64,000 nt of DNA from NCBI GenBank assembly GCA_003248865.1, contig QFPK01000014.1:1-64000 (forward strand), read 5' to 3'. Shown piece by piece: positions 1 to 8,540 of this stretch (positions are counted from its first letter, which is position 1; each line of letters starts with the position of its first letter). This DNA comes from Sphingomonas sp. (lineage in GTDB: Bacteria > Pseudomonadota > Alphaproteobacteria > Sphingomonadales > Sphingomonadaceae). The position numbers and the translations under genes are program-made. The notes under the pieces are model-generated. The model saw only the letters and a list, made by a program, of their open reading frames with translations. It was not told the origin of the DNA and searched no databases.

Positions 1-85
1 GGGCTCAAAGAGCAGCCTGCTACGGTTGCTCTCGGCCAACGGCGTAGCCACGGCGGCGGGCGGAGTGCCCACCGTTGTTCCGAAG

Positions 86-175
86 TGGCGGACAGGGTGA
101 GATTCGAACTCACGGTGAGCTTCCACCCACGGCGGTTTTCAAGACCGCTGCCTTAAACCACTCGGCCACCTGTCC
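86..175 (-). tRNA. tRNA-Ser (anticodon TGA)
   Basis: Read on the minus strand, the acceptor arms GGACAGG and CCTGTCC pair, and a G discriminator is followed by an encoded CCA. The anticodon loop CTTGAAA gives anticodon TGA, which reads UCA serine codons. The T arm contains GTTCGAATC, and a long variable arm, as in serine tRNAs, lies between the anticodon and T arms. The 90-base length fits a class II tRNA. Nothing recognisable lies in bases 1-85 beyond it. Confidence 0.96.
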
Positions 176-271
176 TTGCCGGGCTGCGTTAGCGGGTGGC
201 GGCGGGGACGGAAAGGGGATTTGCGGAAATAGGGATTCACGCAAGCGGGCGGCTGTGGCACAGGGTGCGGG

Positions 272-1297
272 ATGAGACATCTGCTGATTGCCGCCGCCCT
301 GCTGCTGGCCGCGCCCGCCGGGGCGGACGAGATTCCGGCGGCCGAAGGGTTCCCCATCTGGCTCGCCAACTACAAGACCGCAGCGCAGGCGCGCGGGCTG
401 AAGCCGGAATGGCTGGAGGCCGCGCTGTCGGGCGCGAGCTATACCGAACGCGCGGTGCAGCTGGATCGCAACCAGCCCGATGATTCGGGCAAGCGCAACA
501 TCTTCGCCGATTATCTGAACCGGCAGCTGAACCAGCAGCGCATCGACGACGGGCTGACGCGCGCGGCCGCCAACAAGGCGACGCTGCTGCAGGTCTCTGC
601 GAAAACCGGCGTGCCGCCCGAGATCATCGTGGCGATCTGGGGGATGGAAACCAGCTATGGCCGGGTGCTGGGCGGGTTCGATCTGCCGTCGGCCATCGCG
701 ACTCTCGCCTATGACGGGCGGCGCGAAGCGCTGTTCACGCGCGAACTGGATGCGCTGGTGCGGATGGTGGGCGAGCGGGGGGTTCGCCGCGACCAGTTGA
801 AGGGCAGTTGGGCCGGGGCCTTCGGGCAATCACAGTTCCTGCCCTCCAGCTATCTGAACTATGCCGCAGATGGAGACGGCGACGGGCTGGCGGACATCTG
901 GGCGTCGCAGCCGGATACCTTCATGTCGATCGGCAATTATCTGGCGAAGAACGGCTGGCAGCGCGGGCAGACATGGGGCTTCCGCGTGGGCGTGCCGCAG
1001 GGATTCGACCGGGCGACGGTGGCGAACCCGGAGAAGCCGACCAGCTGCATCCGGCCGATGCAGGTGCATTCGAAATGGCTGACGGCGGCCGAGTGGCGGG
1101 CGAAGGGCTTCATGCCAATGAACGCGCTGTGGCCGGCCGACGATGTGAAGATGACGCTGGTGGAGCCCGACGGGCCGGGGGAGGGCGCCTTCCTGACGAC
1201 CGCCAATTACCGTGCGATCATGCAGTATAACTGCTCCAACTTCTATGCGCTGTCTGTGGCGCTGCTTGGCAATGCGCTTCAGCCCGCTTTCCGTTAG
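272..1297 (+). CDS. mltB: Lytic murein transglycosylase, MltB family
   Basis: This 341-residue protein cleaves the glycan strands of peptidoglycan in the periplasm, forming 1,6-anhydro-muramyl ends. A Sec signal (MRHLLIAAALLLAAPAGA) comes first and the SLT_2 fold follows. The catalytic glutamate is visible in IWGMETSYGR at about residue 126, and the GAFGQSQFLPSSYLNYA motif follows at about 190. The mature N-terminus has no lipobox cysteine, so it looks soluble rather than a lipoprotein. Its 3' end overlaps the start of the RlpA-like gene, suggesting coupled expression of two septal wall enzymes. Confidence 0.93.
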   Translation: MRHLLIAAALLLAAPAGADEIPAAEGFPIWLANYKTAAQARGLKPEWLEAALSGASYTERAVQLDRNQPDDSGKRNIFADYLNRQLNQQRIDDGLTRAAANKATLLQVSAKTGVPPEIIVAIWGMETSYGRVLGGFDLPSAIATLAYDGRREALFTRELDALVRMVGERGVRRDQLKGSWAGAFGQSQFLPSSYLNYAADGDGDGLADIWASQPDTFMSIGNYLAKNGWQRGQTWGFRVGVPQGFDRATVANPEKPTSCIRPMQVHSKWLTAAEWRAKGFMPMNALWPADDVKMTLVEPDGPGEGAFLTTANYRAIMQYNCSNFYALSVALLGNALQPAFR

Positions 1298-2117
1298 TTC
1301 GCTGTTGCTGCTGGCCGCCTGCGCCTCCCAGCCGAAGCAGCCCGTCACGGCCTCTCGCCCGCTGCCGAAGCCGACGCCGCATGTGCCGGCCGGGCCCGCC
1401 GTGCAGGGGGTGAAGGTGGGCAAGCCCTATCAGGTGTTCGGCGTGACCTATTACCCCGCCGACGACCGCGGCTATGACAAGCAGGGGATCGCCAGCTGGT
1501 ATGGGCCGACCTTCCACGAGAAGGCGACGGCGAACGGCGAGATCTACAATCAGGACGACATCACCGCCGCGCACAAGACGCTGCCGATGCCGAGCTGGGT
1601 GGAGGTGACCAACCTGGACAATGGCCGGGTGCTGGTGGTGCGCATCAACGATCGCGGGCCGTTCGTGGACGGGCGCATCATCGACCTGTCGCGCAAGTCC
1701 GCCCAGCTGCTGGGGGTGGACCGGCCCGGGTTGGCGAAAGTGCGGGTGAAGCGGGTGTTTCCTGAGGGTGACTGGGCGCGCGGGGCGCCCGTGCTGGCGT
1801 CTGCGCCGGCACAAAGCGGGCAGGCGCTGGCGTCTGCGCCTGTTGCTTCGCCTTCGGTTGTTGCTGCACCGCCTGTGGTGGTTGCCGCCGCGCCTGCGGG
1901 CACAGGTGGGCGCTTCATTCAGGTGGCGGCTTTGTCGGATGAGGCGAAGGCGCGCGCGCTGGCGTCCGTGCTGGGGGATTTCGGCCCGGCGTTCGCCGCG
2001 CCAACGGGCACCGGCATGTGGCGGGTGCGGATCGGGCCGCTGGCCGATCTGGCGGCGTCCGATCTGCTGGAGGATGTGCGGGCGGCCGGTTACACCGAAG
2101 CGCGGGTGGTGAATTGA
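1272..2117 (+). CDS. rlpA: RlpA-like septal lytic transglycosylase with SPOR domain
   Basis: A 281-residue lipoprotein: the signal MRFSPLSVSSLLLLAAC has a lipobox ending LAAC at residue 17. The double-psi beta-barrel follows, with the family motifs GIASWYGP, FHEKATANGE, RINDRGPF and DLSRKSAQLLG at about residues 75-155. A proline/alanine-rich linker leads to a C-terminal SPOR domain (GRFIQVAAL and VRIGPL) that in this family binds denuded glycan at the septum. The ATG at 1272 was chosen because it gives the lipoprotein signal. It overlaps mltB by 26 bases, and the tmk start overlaps its stop. Confidence 0.92.
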   Translation: MRFSPLSVSSLLLLAACASQPKQPVTASRPLPKPTPHVPAGPAVQGVKVGKPYQVFGVTYYPADDRGYDKQGIASWYGPTFHEKATANGEIYNQDDITAAHKTLPMPSWVEVTNLDNGRVLVVRINDRGPFVDGRIIDLSRKSAQLLGVDRPGLAKVRVKRVFPEGDWARGAPVLASAPAQSGQALASAPVASPSVVAAPPVVVAAAPAGTGGRFIQVAALSDEAKARALASVLGDFGPAFAAPTGTGMWRVRIGPLADLAASDLLEDVRAAGYTEARVVN

Positions 2118-2743
2118 GCGGGCGTTTCATCGCCTTCGAGGGCGGCGAGGGGGCCGGGAAATCCACGCAGATCGCGCGGCTGGCAGACGCACTGCGCGCG
2201 CGCGGCGAGGAGGTGGTGGTAACCCGCGAGCCCGGCGGCACGCCCGGCGCCGAGGAAATCCGCCAGCTGTTCGTGACGGGCGAGACCGGGCGCTGGACGG
2301 TGGAGACCGACGTGCTGCTGGTGACGGCGGCGCGGGCGGACCATGTGGCGCGGCTGATCCGCCCGGCGCTGGGGGCGGGGAAGACGGTTTTGTGCGACCG
2401 CTTCATCCACTCGACGCTGGCCTATCAGGGCTGCGGCAAGGGGGTGCCGATCGGGCTGCTGAAGCGGCTGCACAGCTTTGCGACCGGCAACCTTTGGCCC
2501 GATCTGGTGCTGTGGCTGGATGTGCCGGTGGAACTGGGCCTGTCGCGGTCCACCAAGCGTGCGGCCGCGCAGGACGAGAGCCTGCCGCAGGAGCAGCGCT
2601 TCGAGGCGCTCGGGCTGGCCTATCATGAAAAGGTGCGGCGAGGTTTCGCGGCCTTTGCGGCGGACGATCCGCGCATGGTGCGGATCGATGCCGCGCAGCC
2701 GCTGGACGCGGTGACGGCGGCTATTGCAGCTGCGGCGCTTTGA
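2114..2743 (+). CDS. tmk: Thymidylate kinase
   Basis: Phosphorylates dTMP to dTDP with ATP, an essential cytosolic step of dTTP synthesis. The protein has 209 residues. The P-loop FEGGEGAGKST begins near residue 7, the TREPGGTPGAEEIR motif near 37, and CDRFIHSTLAYQG near 94 is the dTMP-site DR motif. A LID region follows DVPVELGLSRS. The most likely start is the TTG at 2114, overlapping the TGA of rlpA; longer readings would add residues with no family counterpart. The 3' end overlaps the convergent hydroxylase gene by 23 bases. Confidence 0.94.
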   Translation: MSGRFIAFEGGEGAGKSTQIARLADALRARGEEVVVTREPGGTPGAEEIRQLFVTGETGRWTVETDVLLVTAARADHVARLIRPALGAGKTVLCDRFIHSTLAYQGCGKGVPIGLLKRLHSFATGNLWPDLVLWLDVPVELGLSRSTKRAAAQDESLPQEQRFEALGLAYHEKVRRGFAAFAADDPRMVRIDAAQPLDAVTAAIAAAAL

Positions 2744-3521
2744 AGGCGCGTTCCTTCGCGGCCAGCAGGTCGGGCGAGAGGCCCTTGTCGGTTCCGCAGA
2801 GCTTGTCCCAGAAGCGGAAATAGAGCCCGTAGTTGGACATGTAGCGCTCGTGGTGGACATGGTGGTGCGAGGCCGAAATGAAGTGGCGGCCGAACCAGCC
2901 TTCGATCCAGCGCTTCGGGAAGATTTCCCAGCCCATGTGATTGGTGACGCCGAAGAAGGTCATGATCGTCAGCACCGTGCCCAGCGCGGCGATGTGGATG
3001 GGGATCACGAACGTCAGCGCCGGGATCAGCCAGGCCGCCGACAGCGATTCCCAGGGGTGGAAGGCCATCGCCGCCCAGGCCGTGGGCGGGCGGCTTTCAT
3101 GGTGCACGGCATGGGCCTTTTTGAAGAGCCAGGGCCAGTGATGCATGGCGCGGTGCGTCCAGTAGAACCAGGCGTCGTGGATCGACAGGTAGAGCAGCAC
3201 CGACAGCGGAATCCACCAGATTGGATAGGCATTCGGATCGACATAGATTTTCGTGAGGCCCCTGGTGGCCCACAGATGGGCGGCGAGGCCTGCGGGCAGG
3301 CCGTAGAGCACGGCAGCCGAGAGCGACCATGCGATTTCGCGCTTCACCTGCCGCGCCATGCGGGCGGCCTTCTTCGGATCCCTGGGCGAATAGACGTCGG
3401 GTCGGATCTTCTTCGCGCTCCAGGCGAACAGGCCGGAGATGGCGAGGTAGCGCACCGCCACGATCAGGCACATGCCCAGAAGCGAAACCCAGAGTGCGGT
3501 CGTTGGCATCGCGGTCTGCAT
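2721..3521 (-). CDS. Membrane di-iron hydroxylase, sterol desaturase family (possibly carotenoid 2,2'-hydroxylase)
   Basis: A 266-residue integral membrane protein of the fatty acid hydroxylase / sterol desaturase superfamily, which binds two irons through clustered histidines and uses O2 to hydroxylate lipids. Ligand motifs visible are HDAWFYWTHRAMHH (about 142-155), HAVHHES (about 165) and HHHVHH (about 226), with four or five hydrophobic segments. It is read away from crtY across a 47-base gap, so its substrate is probably a carotenoid. Since a separate crtZ lies at 9371, a CrtG-like 2,2'-beta-hydroxylase is the leading guess, but a sterol- or hopanoid-type substrate cannot be excluded. 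The gene overlaps the end of tmk convergently. Confidence 0.85.
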   Translation of the reverse strand: MQTAMPTTALWVSLLGMCLIVAVRYLAISGLFAWSAKKIRPDVYSPRDPKKAARMARQVKREIAWSLSAAVLYGLPAGLAAHLWATRGLTKIYVDPNAYPIWWIPLSVLLYLSIHDAWFYWTHRAMHHWPWLFKKAHAVHHESRPPTAWAAMAFHPWESLSAAWLIPALTFVIPIHIAALGTVLTIMTFFGVTNHMGWEIFPKRWIEGWFGRHFISASHHHVHHERYMSNYGLYFRFWDKLCGTDKGLSPDLLAAKERAFKAPQLQ

Positions 3522-3568
3522 GGGGATGGCCCTAGCCGGATGTGGCGGGCGTCGCTAGAGCCGGGGGC

Positions 3569-4732
3569 GTGACATCTTGCCCACCTGACGACGTCGATGT
3601 GCTGCTGCTGGGCGGCGGGCTTTCCGCCGGGCTGATCGCGCTGGCGCTGAAGCGGCGTCGGCCGGAGCTGCGCGTGGGCGTGGTGGAGGCGGGCGAGCGC
3701 TTCGGCGGCAACCACACATGGTCGAGTTTCGGCAGCGATCTGAGCGAGGAGGGGCGGGCGCTGGTGGCGCCGCTGATCGCGCATCGCTGGGGCGATTATG
3801 AGGTGCGCTTCCCGGGCTATCGGCGGCGGCTGGCGAACGGATATCAATCCGCGACGTCCGAACGGCTGGATGCGGCGCTGCGCGAGGCGGTGCCGGATGG
3901 GCTGCGCTTCACCGGCGTGAGCGCGGTGGATGTGGCGCCGGACCGGGTGGTGCTGTCGGACCAGCGGGTGCTGCGTGCCCGCGCGGTGATCGATGCGCGG
4001 GGGCAGCGGCCTTCGGAACATCTGGACCTGGGGTTCCAGAAGTTCGTGGGGCTGGAGGTGGAGTTCGAGGAGCCCCACGGGCTGACCGGGCCGATCATCA
4101 TGGACGCGACGGTCGACCAGACCGACGGCTATCGCTTCGTCTATACATTGCCCTTCAGCCCGACGACGGCGCTGATCGAGGACACCTATTATGCCGATGG
4201 CCCGGCGCTGGACCGGGAGGCGGTTGCGGCGCGGGTGCGGGCTTATGCCGAGGCGCAGGGCTGGCGCATCAGGCGGCTGATCCGCGACGAGGACGGCGTG
4301 CTGCCGATTGCCATTGGCGGTGACATCAAGGCGCATCTGGCGCTGTATCCGGCGGGCGTCGCGCCGGTGGGGATGGCGGCCGCGCTGTTCCATCCGGTGA
4401 CGGGCTACAGCTTTCCCGATGCGGTGCGGCTGGCGCTGGCGGTGGCGGCGCTGCCCGACCTTTCGGGTGCGGCAATCGATGCCGCCGTGCGCGCCCATGC
4501 CGTGGAGGTGTGGAATGGGCGGGGTTTCTATCGTATTCTCAACAAGATGCTGTTCCGCGCCGCGCTGCCCGACGAGCGGCGGCAGGTGCTGGAGCGCTTC
4601 TATCGCCTGCCTGACGGCCTTGTCTCCCGCTTCTATGCTGGCCATAGCAGCTTCGCCGACAAGGCGCGGGTGCTGACCGGCAAGCCCCCCATTCCCATCG
4701 GCCGCGCGATCCGCGCCATCATGAAGGGTTGA
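3569..4732 (+). CDS. crtY: Lycopene beta-cyclase CrtY
   Basis: Forms both beta-ionone rings, turning lycopene into beta-carotene. The N-terminal dinucleotide fold DVDVLLLGGGLSAGLIAL, the motif GGNHTW near residue 45, the cyclase signature GYRFVYTLPFSPTTALIEDTYY-type segment (mid-protein), and HPVTGYSFPDAV near 285 are all characteristic. Length is 387 residues with the GTG start at 3569; an in-frame GTG at 3542 would add nine residues. It is the first gene of the crtY-crtI-crtB run. The crtI start lies 8 bases after its stop, so the three are probably one transcript. Confidence 0.94.
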   Translation: MTSCPPDDVDVLLLGGGLSAGLIALALKRRRPELRVGVVEAGERFGGNHTWSSFGSDLSEEGRALVAPLIAHRWGDYEVRFPGYRRRLANGYQSATSERLDAALREAVPDGLRFTGVSAVDVAPDRVVLSDQRVLRARAVIDARGQRPSEHLDLGFQKFVGLEVEFEEPHGLTGPIIMDATVDQTDGYRFVYTLPFSPTTALIEDTYYADGPALDREAVAARVRAYAEAQGWRIRRLIRDEDGVLPIAIGGDIKAHLALYPAGVAPVGMAAALFHPVTGYSFPDAVRLALAVAALPDLSGAAIDAAVRAHAVEVWNGRGFYRILNKMLFRAALPDERRQVLERFYRLPDGLVSRFYAGHSSFADKARVLTGKPPIPIGRAIRAIMKG

Positions 4733-4740
4733 AGACCAAG

Positions 4741-6285
4741 ATGCAGCGAACGGCAGCGGTGATCGGCAGCGGATTCGGTGGGCTTGCGCTCGCCATCCGG
4801 CTTCAGGCGGCCGGCATTCAGACCACCCTGATCGAGGCGCGGGACAAGCCGGGCGGCCGGGGCTATGTGTTCGAGGTGGACGGCTTCAGCTTCGATGCCG
4901 GGCCGACGGTGGTGACGGACCCGAGCTGCGTAGAGGAGCTGTTCACGCTGGCGGGCAAGACTATCGCCGATTATGTCGAGCTGATGCCCGTGACGCCCTT
5001 TTACCGGCTGATGTGGGAGGATGGCGCCGTCTTCGATTATTCGAACGACGACGAGAAGCTGCTGGCGCAGATCGCGGCGCGGAACCCGAAGGATGTGGAG
5101 GGCTATCGGCGCTTCATGGAATATTCCGAAGGGGTGTTCACCGAAGGCTATGAGAAGCTGGGGCACCATGCCTTTCTGGACTTCCGCTCCATGATCGAGG
5201 CTGCGCCCAATCTGGCGAAATATCAGGCCTGGCGGTCCGTCTATTCCGTGGTGGCGAGCTATATTCAGGACCCGCAGCTGCGTGAGGCGTTCAGCTTCCA
5301 CACGCTGCTGGTGGGCGGCAACCCGTTCAAGACCAGCTCCATCTATGCGCTGATCCATGCGCTGGAGAAGAAGTGGGGGGTTTGGTTCCCGAGGGGCGGG
5401 ACTCATGCGCTGGTGCGGGGGCTGCTGAAGCTGTTCGAAGACCTTGGCGGCACCGTGATCATGGGCACCAAGGTGGCGCGGATCGAGGCAGCGGCGGGCC
5501 ATGTGATGGGCGTGACACTGGCGGACGGGCGGGAAATCCGGGTGGATTCAGTCGCTTCGAACGGCGACGTGGTGCACACCTATCAGGATCTGCTGGGCCA
5601 TCACCCGCGTGGGGTGAAGATGGCCAAGACGATGAAGCGAAAGAGCTTTTCGCCGTCCCTGTTCGTGATCTACTTCGGGCTGAAGGGTTATCGTGCCGAC
5701 ATTCCGCAGCATTCGATCCTGTTCGGGCCGCGCTATGAGGAACTGCTGGACGATATCTATTCCGCCGGCGGATTGGCGGATGATTTCTCGCTGTATCTGC
5801 ATCACCCGACCGCGACCGACAAAGCGCTGGCGCCGGAAGGGCATTCGGGTTTCTATGTGCTGTCCCCCGTGCCGCACCTTGGCAAAGCACCGCTGGACTG
5901 GGACGTGGTGGCGCCGAAATATGCCGACAAGATCCTAGCCTATCTGGAAAAGCGGCTGATTCCGGGGCTTTCCGCCGATCTGGTGCATAAGAGCTGGTTC
6001 ACGCCGGACAATTTCCGGACCGAGCTGAATGCGCATCTGGGGTCTGCCTTCAGCCTGGAGCCGGTGCTGTGGCAATCGGCCTATTTCCGCACCCACAATC
6101 GCGACGACAAGCTGAAGAACCTGTATTTCGTGGGGGCCGGCACCCATCCGGGCGCGGGGATTCCGGGGGTGATCGGGTCTGCCAAGGCGACGGCGCGGCT
6201 GATGCTGGAGGATCTGGGCGTGGAGGCGCTGCCCTGGCCCTCGAACGGCGGGCCGCAGCTTGAGGTGTCGGGCGGGGCGGCCTAG
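4741..6285 (+). CDS. crtI: Phytoene desaturase CrtI
   Basis: FAD-dependent bacterial-type desaturase that takes phytoene to lycopene in four steps at the membrane. The 514-residue protein opens with the Rossmann motif VIGSGFGGLALAIRL, continues with EARDKPGGRGY and DAGPTVVTDPS, and ends with the CrtI signature GAGTHPGAGIPGVIGSAKA near residue 465. The ATG at 4741 was preferred over an in-frame TTG at 4729 that overlaps the crtY stop. It lies between crtY and crtB in the same direction, 9 bases from crtB. The number of double bonds introduced is inferred from the presence of a lycopene cyclase. Confidence 0.95.
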   Translation: MQRTAAVIGSGFGGLALAIRLQAAGIQTTLIEARDKPGGRGYVFEVDGFSFDAGPTVVTDPSCVEELFTLAGKTIADYVELMPVTPFYRLMWEDGAVFDYSNDDEKLLAQIAARNPKDVEGYRRFMEYSEGVFTEGYEKLGHHAFLDFRSMIEAAPNLAKYQAWRSVYSVVASYIQDPQLREAFSFHTLLVGGNPFKTSSIYALIHALEKKWGVWFPRGGTHALVRGLLKLFEDLGGTVIMGTKVARIEAAAGHVMGVTLADGREIRVDSVASNGDVVHTYQDLLGHHPRGVKMAKTMKRKSFSPSLFVIYFGLKGYRADIPQHSILFGPRYEELLDDIYSAGGLADDFSLYLHHPTATDKALAPEGHSGFYVLSPVPHLGKAPLDWDVVAPKYADKILAYLEKRLIPGLSADLVHKSWFTPDNFRTELNAHLGSAFSLEPVLWQSAYFRTHNRDDKLKNLYFVGAGTHPGAGIPGVIGSAKATARLMLEDLGVEALPWPSNGGPQLEVSGGAA

Positions 6286-6294
6286 GGTTGCGCC

Positions 6295-7242
6295 ATGACG
6301 GACGCCGTCCTCGCCGCCGCCCATGAGGCGATCCAGAAGGGGTCAAAGAGCTTTGCGCTGGCGAGCCGCCTGTTCGACGGTGGCACGCGGGACCGGGCGA
6401 CGTTGCTCTATGCCTGGTGCCGGCACTGCGACGATGTGATCGACGGCCAGTATCTGGGTGAGGGCGCGCATGACTGGGCGCTGTGGGGCGCCACGCCAGA
6501 GGCGCGGCTGGCGCGGCTGCGCGACTGCACCGACAAGGCGCTTGCCGGAGAGCCGACCGGCGAGCCGGCGTTCGAGGCGTTGGCGCGAGTGGCGGCAGAG
6601 ACCGGCCTTCCGGCGCGCTATGCGCATGATCTGATCGACGGATTCGCCATGGATGTGGCGTGGAAGACGGTGGTGACCGGCGATGACCTGCTGACCTATT
6701 GCTATCATGTGGCGGGCTGCGTGGGGGTGATGATGGCGATCGTGATGGGGGTTCCGCCCGCCGATCATGCCACGCTGGCGCGGGCATCCGACCTGGGATT
6801 GTCGTTTCAGCTGAACAACATCGCGCGCGATGTGGCCGAGGATGCCGAGAGGGGGCGTTGTTACCTGCCGCTGGACTGGTTGGAGGCCGAAGGGCTTTCG
6901 CTGGAGAGTTATGCGCTGCCGGAGAGCCGGGCGGCGCTGCACCGGGTGGTGTCGCGGCTGGTCGATCTGGCGGAACGTTATGAGGCGTCTGCCGCGCATG
7001 GGGTGCCCGCGCTTCGCAACCGGCAGGCGTGGGCGGTGCTCTCGGCCGCGCAGATCTATGGCGATATTGGCCGCAAGGTGCGGGGGCAGGGGCCCGAAGC
7101 GCTGGAGCAGCGGGCCTATACGCGGCGGCGGGACAAGCTGATCGCGGTGGCGCTGGCGGCGCCCGAGGCGATCTGGAAGCGCAATATCCGGGTGTCGACT
7201 CCATCGGACCGGACGGGGTTGTGGACGCCGGATTTCGCATGA
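6295..7242 (+). CDS. crtB: Phytoene synthase CrtB
   Basis: Condenses two geranylgeranyl diphosphates to 15-cis-phytoene, the committed step of the pathway. The 315-residue protein shows the first aspartate-rich motif in YAWCRHCDDVID (about residue 39-50), a long helical trans-isoprenyl synthase fold, and the second motif in NNIARDVAEDAERGRCYLP (about 175-193), which binds magnesium and diphosphate. No crtE lies in the window, so the geranylgeranyl diphosphate supply must be encoded elsewhere. Its stop overlaps the next ATG by four bases (ATGA), so the acetyltransferase is translationally coupled. Confidence 0.95.
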   Translation: MTDAVLAAAHEAIQKGSKSFALASRLFDGGTRDRATLLYAWCRHCDDVIDGQYLGEGAHDWALWGATPEARLARLRDCTDKALAGEPTGEPAFEALARVAAETGLPARYAHDLIDGFAMDVAWKTVVTGDDLLTYCYHVAGCVGVMMAIVMGVPPADHATLARASDLGLSFQLNNIARDVAEDAERGRCYLPLDWLEAEGLSLESYALPESRAALHRVVSRLVDLAERYEASAAHGVPALRNRQAWAVLSAAQIYGDIGRKVRGQGPEALEQRAYTRRRDKLIAVALAAPEAIWKRNIRVSTPSDRTGLWTPDFA

Positions 7243-7712
7243 CGTTTCGGGTTGCGCCGGACGATCTGACCGGTGAGCAGACACGCGAGCTGCTGAGGCT
7301 GCATCTGGCGGGGATGCATGCCAGTTCGCCGCCGGGGCACAGTTTCGCGCTGGACCTTTCCGGGCTGCAGGCGCCCGAAGTGACGGTGTGGAGCGCGTGG
7401 GACGGGGCCAAACTTGCGGCCGTGGGGGCGTTGAAGGCGCTGCCGGACGGCAATGGCGAAGTGAAATCGATGCGCACGCATCCCGATTTCCTGCGGCGCG
7501 GCGCGGGGGTGGCGGTGCTGGAAGTGATCATCGCCGAAGCGCGGGCGCGGGGGGTTGCGCGACTGTCGCTGGAGACGGGCTCCGGCGCGGCGTTTGAGCC
7601 GGCGCTGGCGCTGTATCGGCGGCGGGGGTTCGTGAACGGAGAGGCGTTCGCGGATTATGTGCCGAGCGACTTCAACCAGTTCTTGCATCTGGATCTGCGG
7701 GCGGCCGACTGA
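7239..7712 (+). CDS. GNAT family N-acetyltransferase
   Basis: A 157-residue single-domain GNAT. The acetyl-CoA binding motif A is seen as VKSMRTHPDFLRRGAGVAVLE (about residues 74-94), where the R/Q-x-x-G-x-A loop is RRGAGV. Motif B follows near ALALYRRRGF (about 127), and YVPSDFNQFLHLDL closes the fold. The substrate is unknown; small GNATs of this shape often acetylate amines or protein N-termini. It is fused to the carotenoid run by an ATGA overlap with crtB, but there is no direct evidence that it acts on pigments. Confidence 0.85.
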   Translation: MTFRVAPDDLTGEQTRELLRLHLAGMHASSPPGHSFALDLSGLQAPEVTVWSAWDGAKLAAVGALKALPDGNGEVKSMRTHPDFLRRGAGVAVLEVIIAEARARGVARLSLETGSGAAFEPALALYRRRGFVNGEAFADYVPSDFNQFLHLDLRAAD

Positions 7713-7766
7713 CGCGCCGAGGTCGGTTGTTCCGTCCCGGTTCCATGTGCCGGAGGAATTGAGGGA

Positions 7767-7788
7767 GGGCCCGCCTGTTGTCGGGCCC
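7767..7788. terminator. Possible terminator hairpin between convergent genes
   Basis: GGGCCCG and CGGGCCC form a 7-bp stem around an 8-base loop in the gap between the GNAT gene and the converging DUF3011-like gene. There is no T run, so it would be a weak or Rho-assisted terminator. Confidence 0.35.
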
Positions 7789-7810
7789 GCTCCCCGTCGG
7801 TGGTTGAGCT

Positions 7811-8383
7811 TCAGTTGTTGTCGGGATTGTCGACGAGGCATCCATTGCCATGGCAGCCGGTATATTCACCCTTGGAGTTGAAATCCGACGATCTCTGGTC
7901 CGGGTTGTCGACGAGGCATCCGTTGCCGTGACAACCGCTGTAGCCGCTGCTGGAGCCCCGGTTGCTGGTGCTGTGGCTGTGATCCTTGTGCGAACTATCG
8001 AGCATGCCGGCCACAAGCGCCGCGACGATGACACCGCCGACAGCGGCGCCGACATCATGGCCGTGATTATCGTATGACCGGGCGTTGGAATCGGTCTGCC
8101 CGCCGCGGCCGTAATGATAGCCGCCGACATCGGCGAACACGCCGGAACATCCCTCTGCCACCCATAGATAGCGGCTGTTGGGGTTATACCCCCAGGTGCG
8201 GTTGAGGATGCAGGAGCTGGATGAAGTCTGGTTGATCAGCTGCGGCTTCGAGAGTTTGCCGGCCCAGCATTCGGTATATTTATAGTCGATCGAATGACAT
8301 TCGACCGTGGTTTCAGCCTTGGCCGGTTCCGCCAGAACGAGAAAGGCGGTTGCTGCCGCCAGACCAGAAATCATTGCCTTCAT
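7811..8383 (-). CDS. Secreted DUF3011-like protein with duplicated Cys motif
   Basis: A 190-residue exported protein of unknown function. Signal peptide MKAMISGLAAATAFLVLAEPAKA is followed by a segment (about 24-90) with paired cysteines (VECHSIDYKYTEC, SSSSCILNRTWGY, LWVAEGCSGVF) that resembles DUF3011. A glycine-rich hydrophobic stretch (GAAVGGVIVAALVAGML, about 118-134) and a His/Ser-rich linker come next. Two near-identical copies of a GCHGNGCLVDNPD motif end the protein. The layout suggests a disulfide-bonded envelope protein, perhaps inserted in a membrane by the glycine-rich helix. DUF3011 membership is from memory of the motif; the tail matches no family I know. Confidence 0.7.
   Translation of the reverse strand: MKAMISGLAAATAFLVLAEPAKAETTVECHSIDYKYTECWAGKLSKPQLINQTSSSSCILNRTWGYNPNSRYLWVAEGCSGVFADVGGYHYGRGGQTDSNARSYDNHGHDVGAAVGGVIVAALVAGMLDSSHKDHSHSTSNRGSSSGYSGCHGNGCLVDNPDQRSSDFNSKGEYTGCHGNGCLVDNPDNN
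7820..7864 (-). repeat. C-terminal GCHGNGC repeat, copy 2
   Basis: Encodes the last copy of YxGCHGNGCLVDNPD (residues 174-188). It is nearly identical at the protein level to the copy at 7898-7942, but the DNA differs at several third positions, so the motif rather than the DNA is being kept. Confidence 0.85.
7898..7942 (-). repeat. C-terminal GCHGNGC repeat, copy 1
   Basis: Encodes YSGCHGNGCLVDNPD at residues 148-162, separated from the second copy by an 11-residue polar linker. Each copy carries two cysteines four residues apart with a histidine between them. Confidence 0.85.
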
Positions 8384-8540
8384 CGCATCATCCCCCTGCA
8401 GAAGCCGTATGGCCGATCAACAGACTGAACGATATCGGGAGGATCGGCTAAAGCAACCTCTCTCGGACTGACGGCATTCAGGGGCTGCGCGGCAGGCTTG
8501 CCTGCGGCGCTAGCCGGACTGGCGCGCCGCAGGCTATCCT

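Noticed and set aside
1..85. Possible gene remnant at the window start
   Set aside because: No frame continues to a recognisable protein; the bases look intergenic next to the tRNA.
6050..7531. A 493-codon open frame opposite crtI and crtB
   Set aside because: It reads as Pro/Ser/Arg-rich noise, opposite two recognised enzymes.
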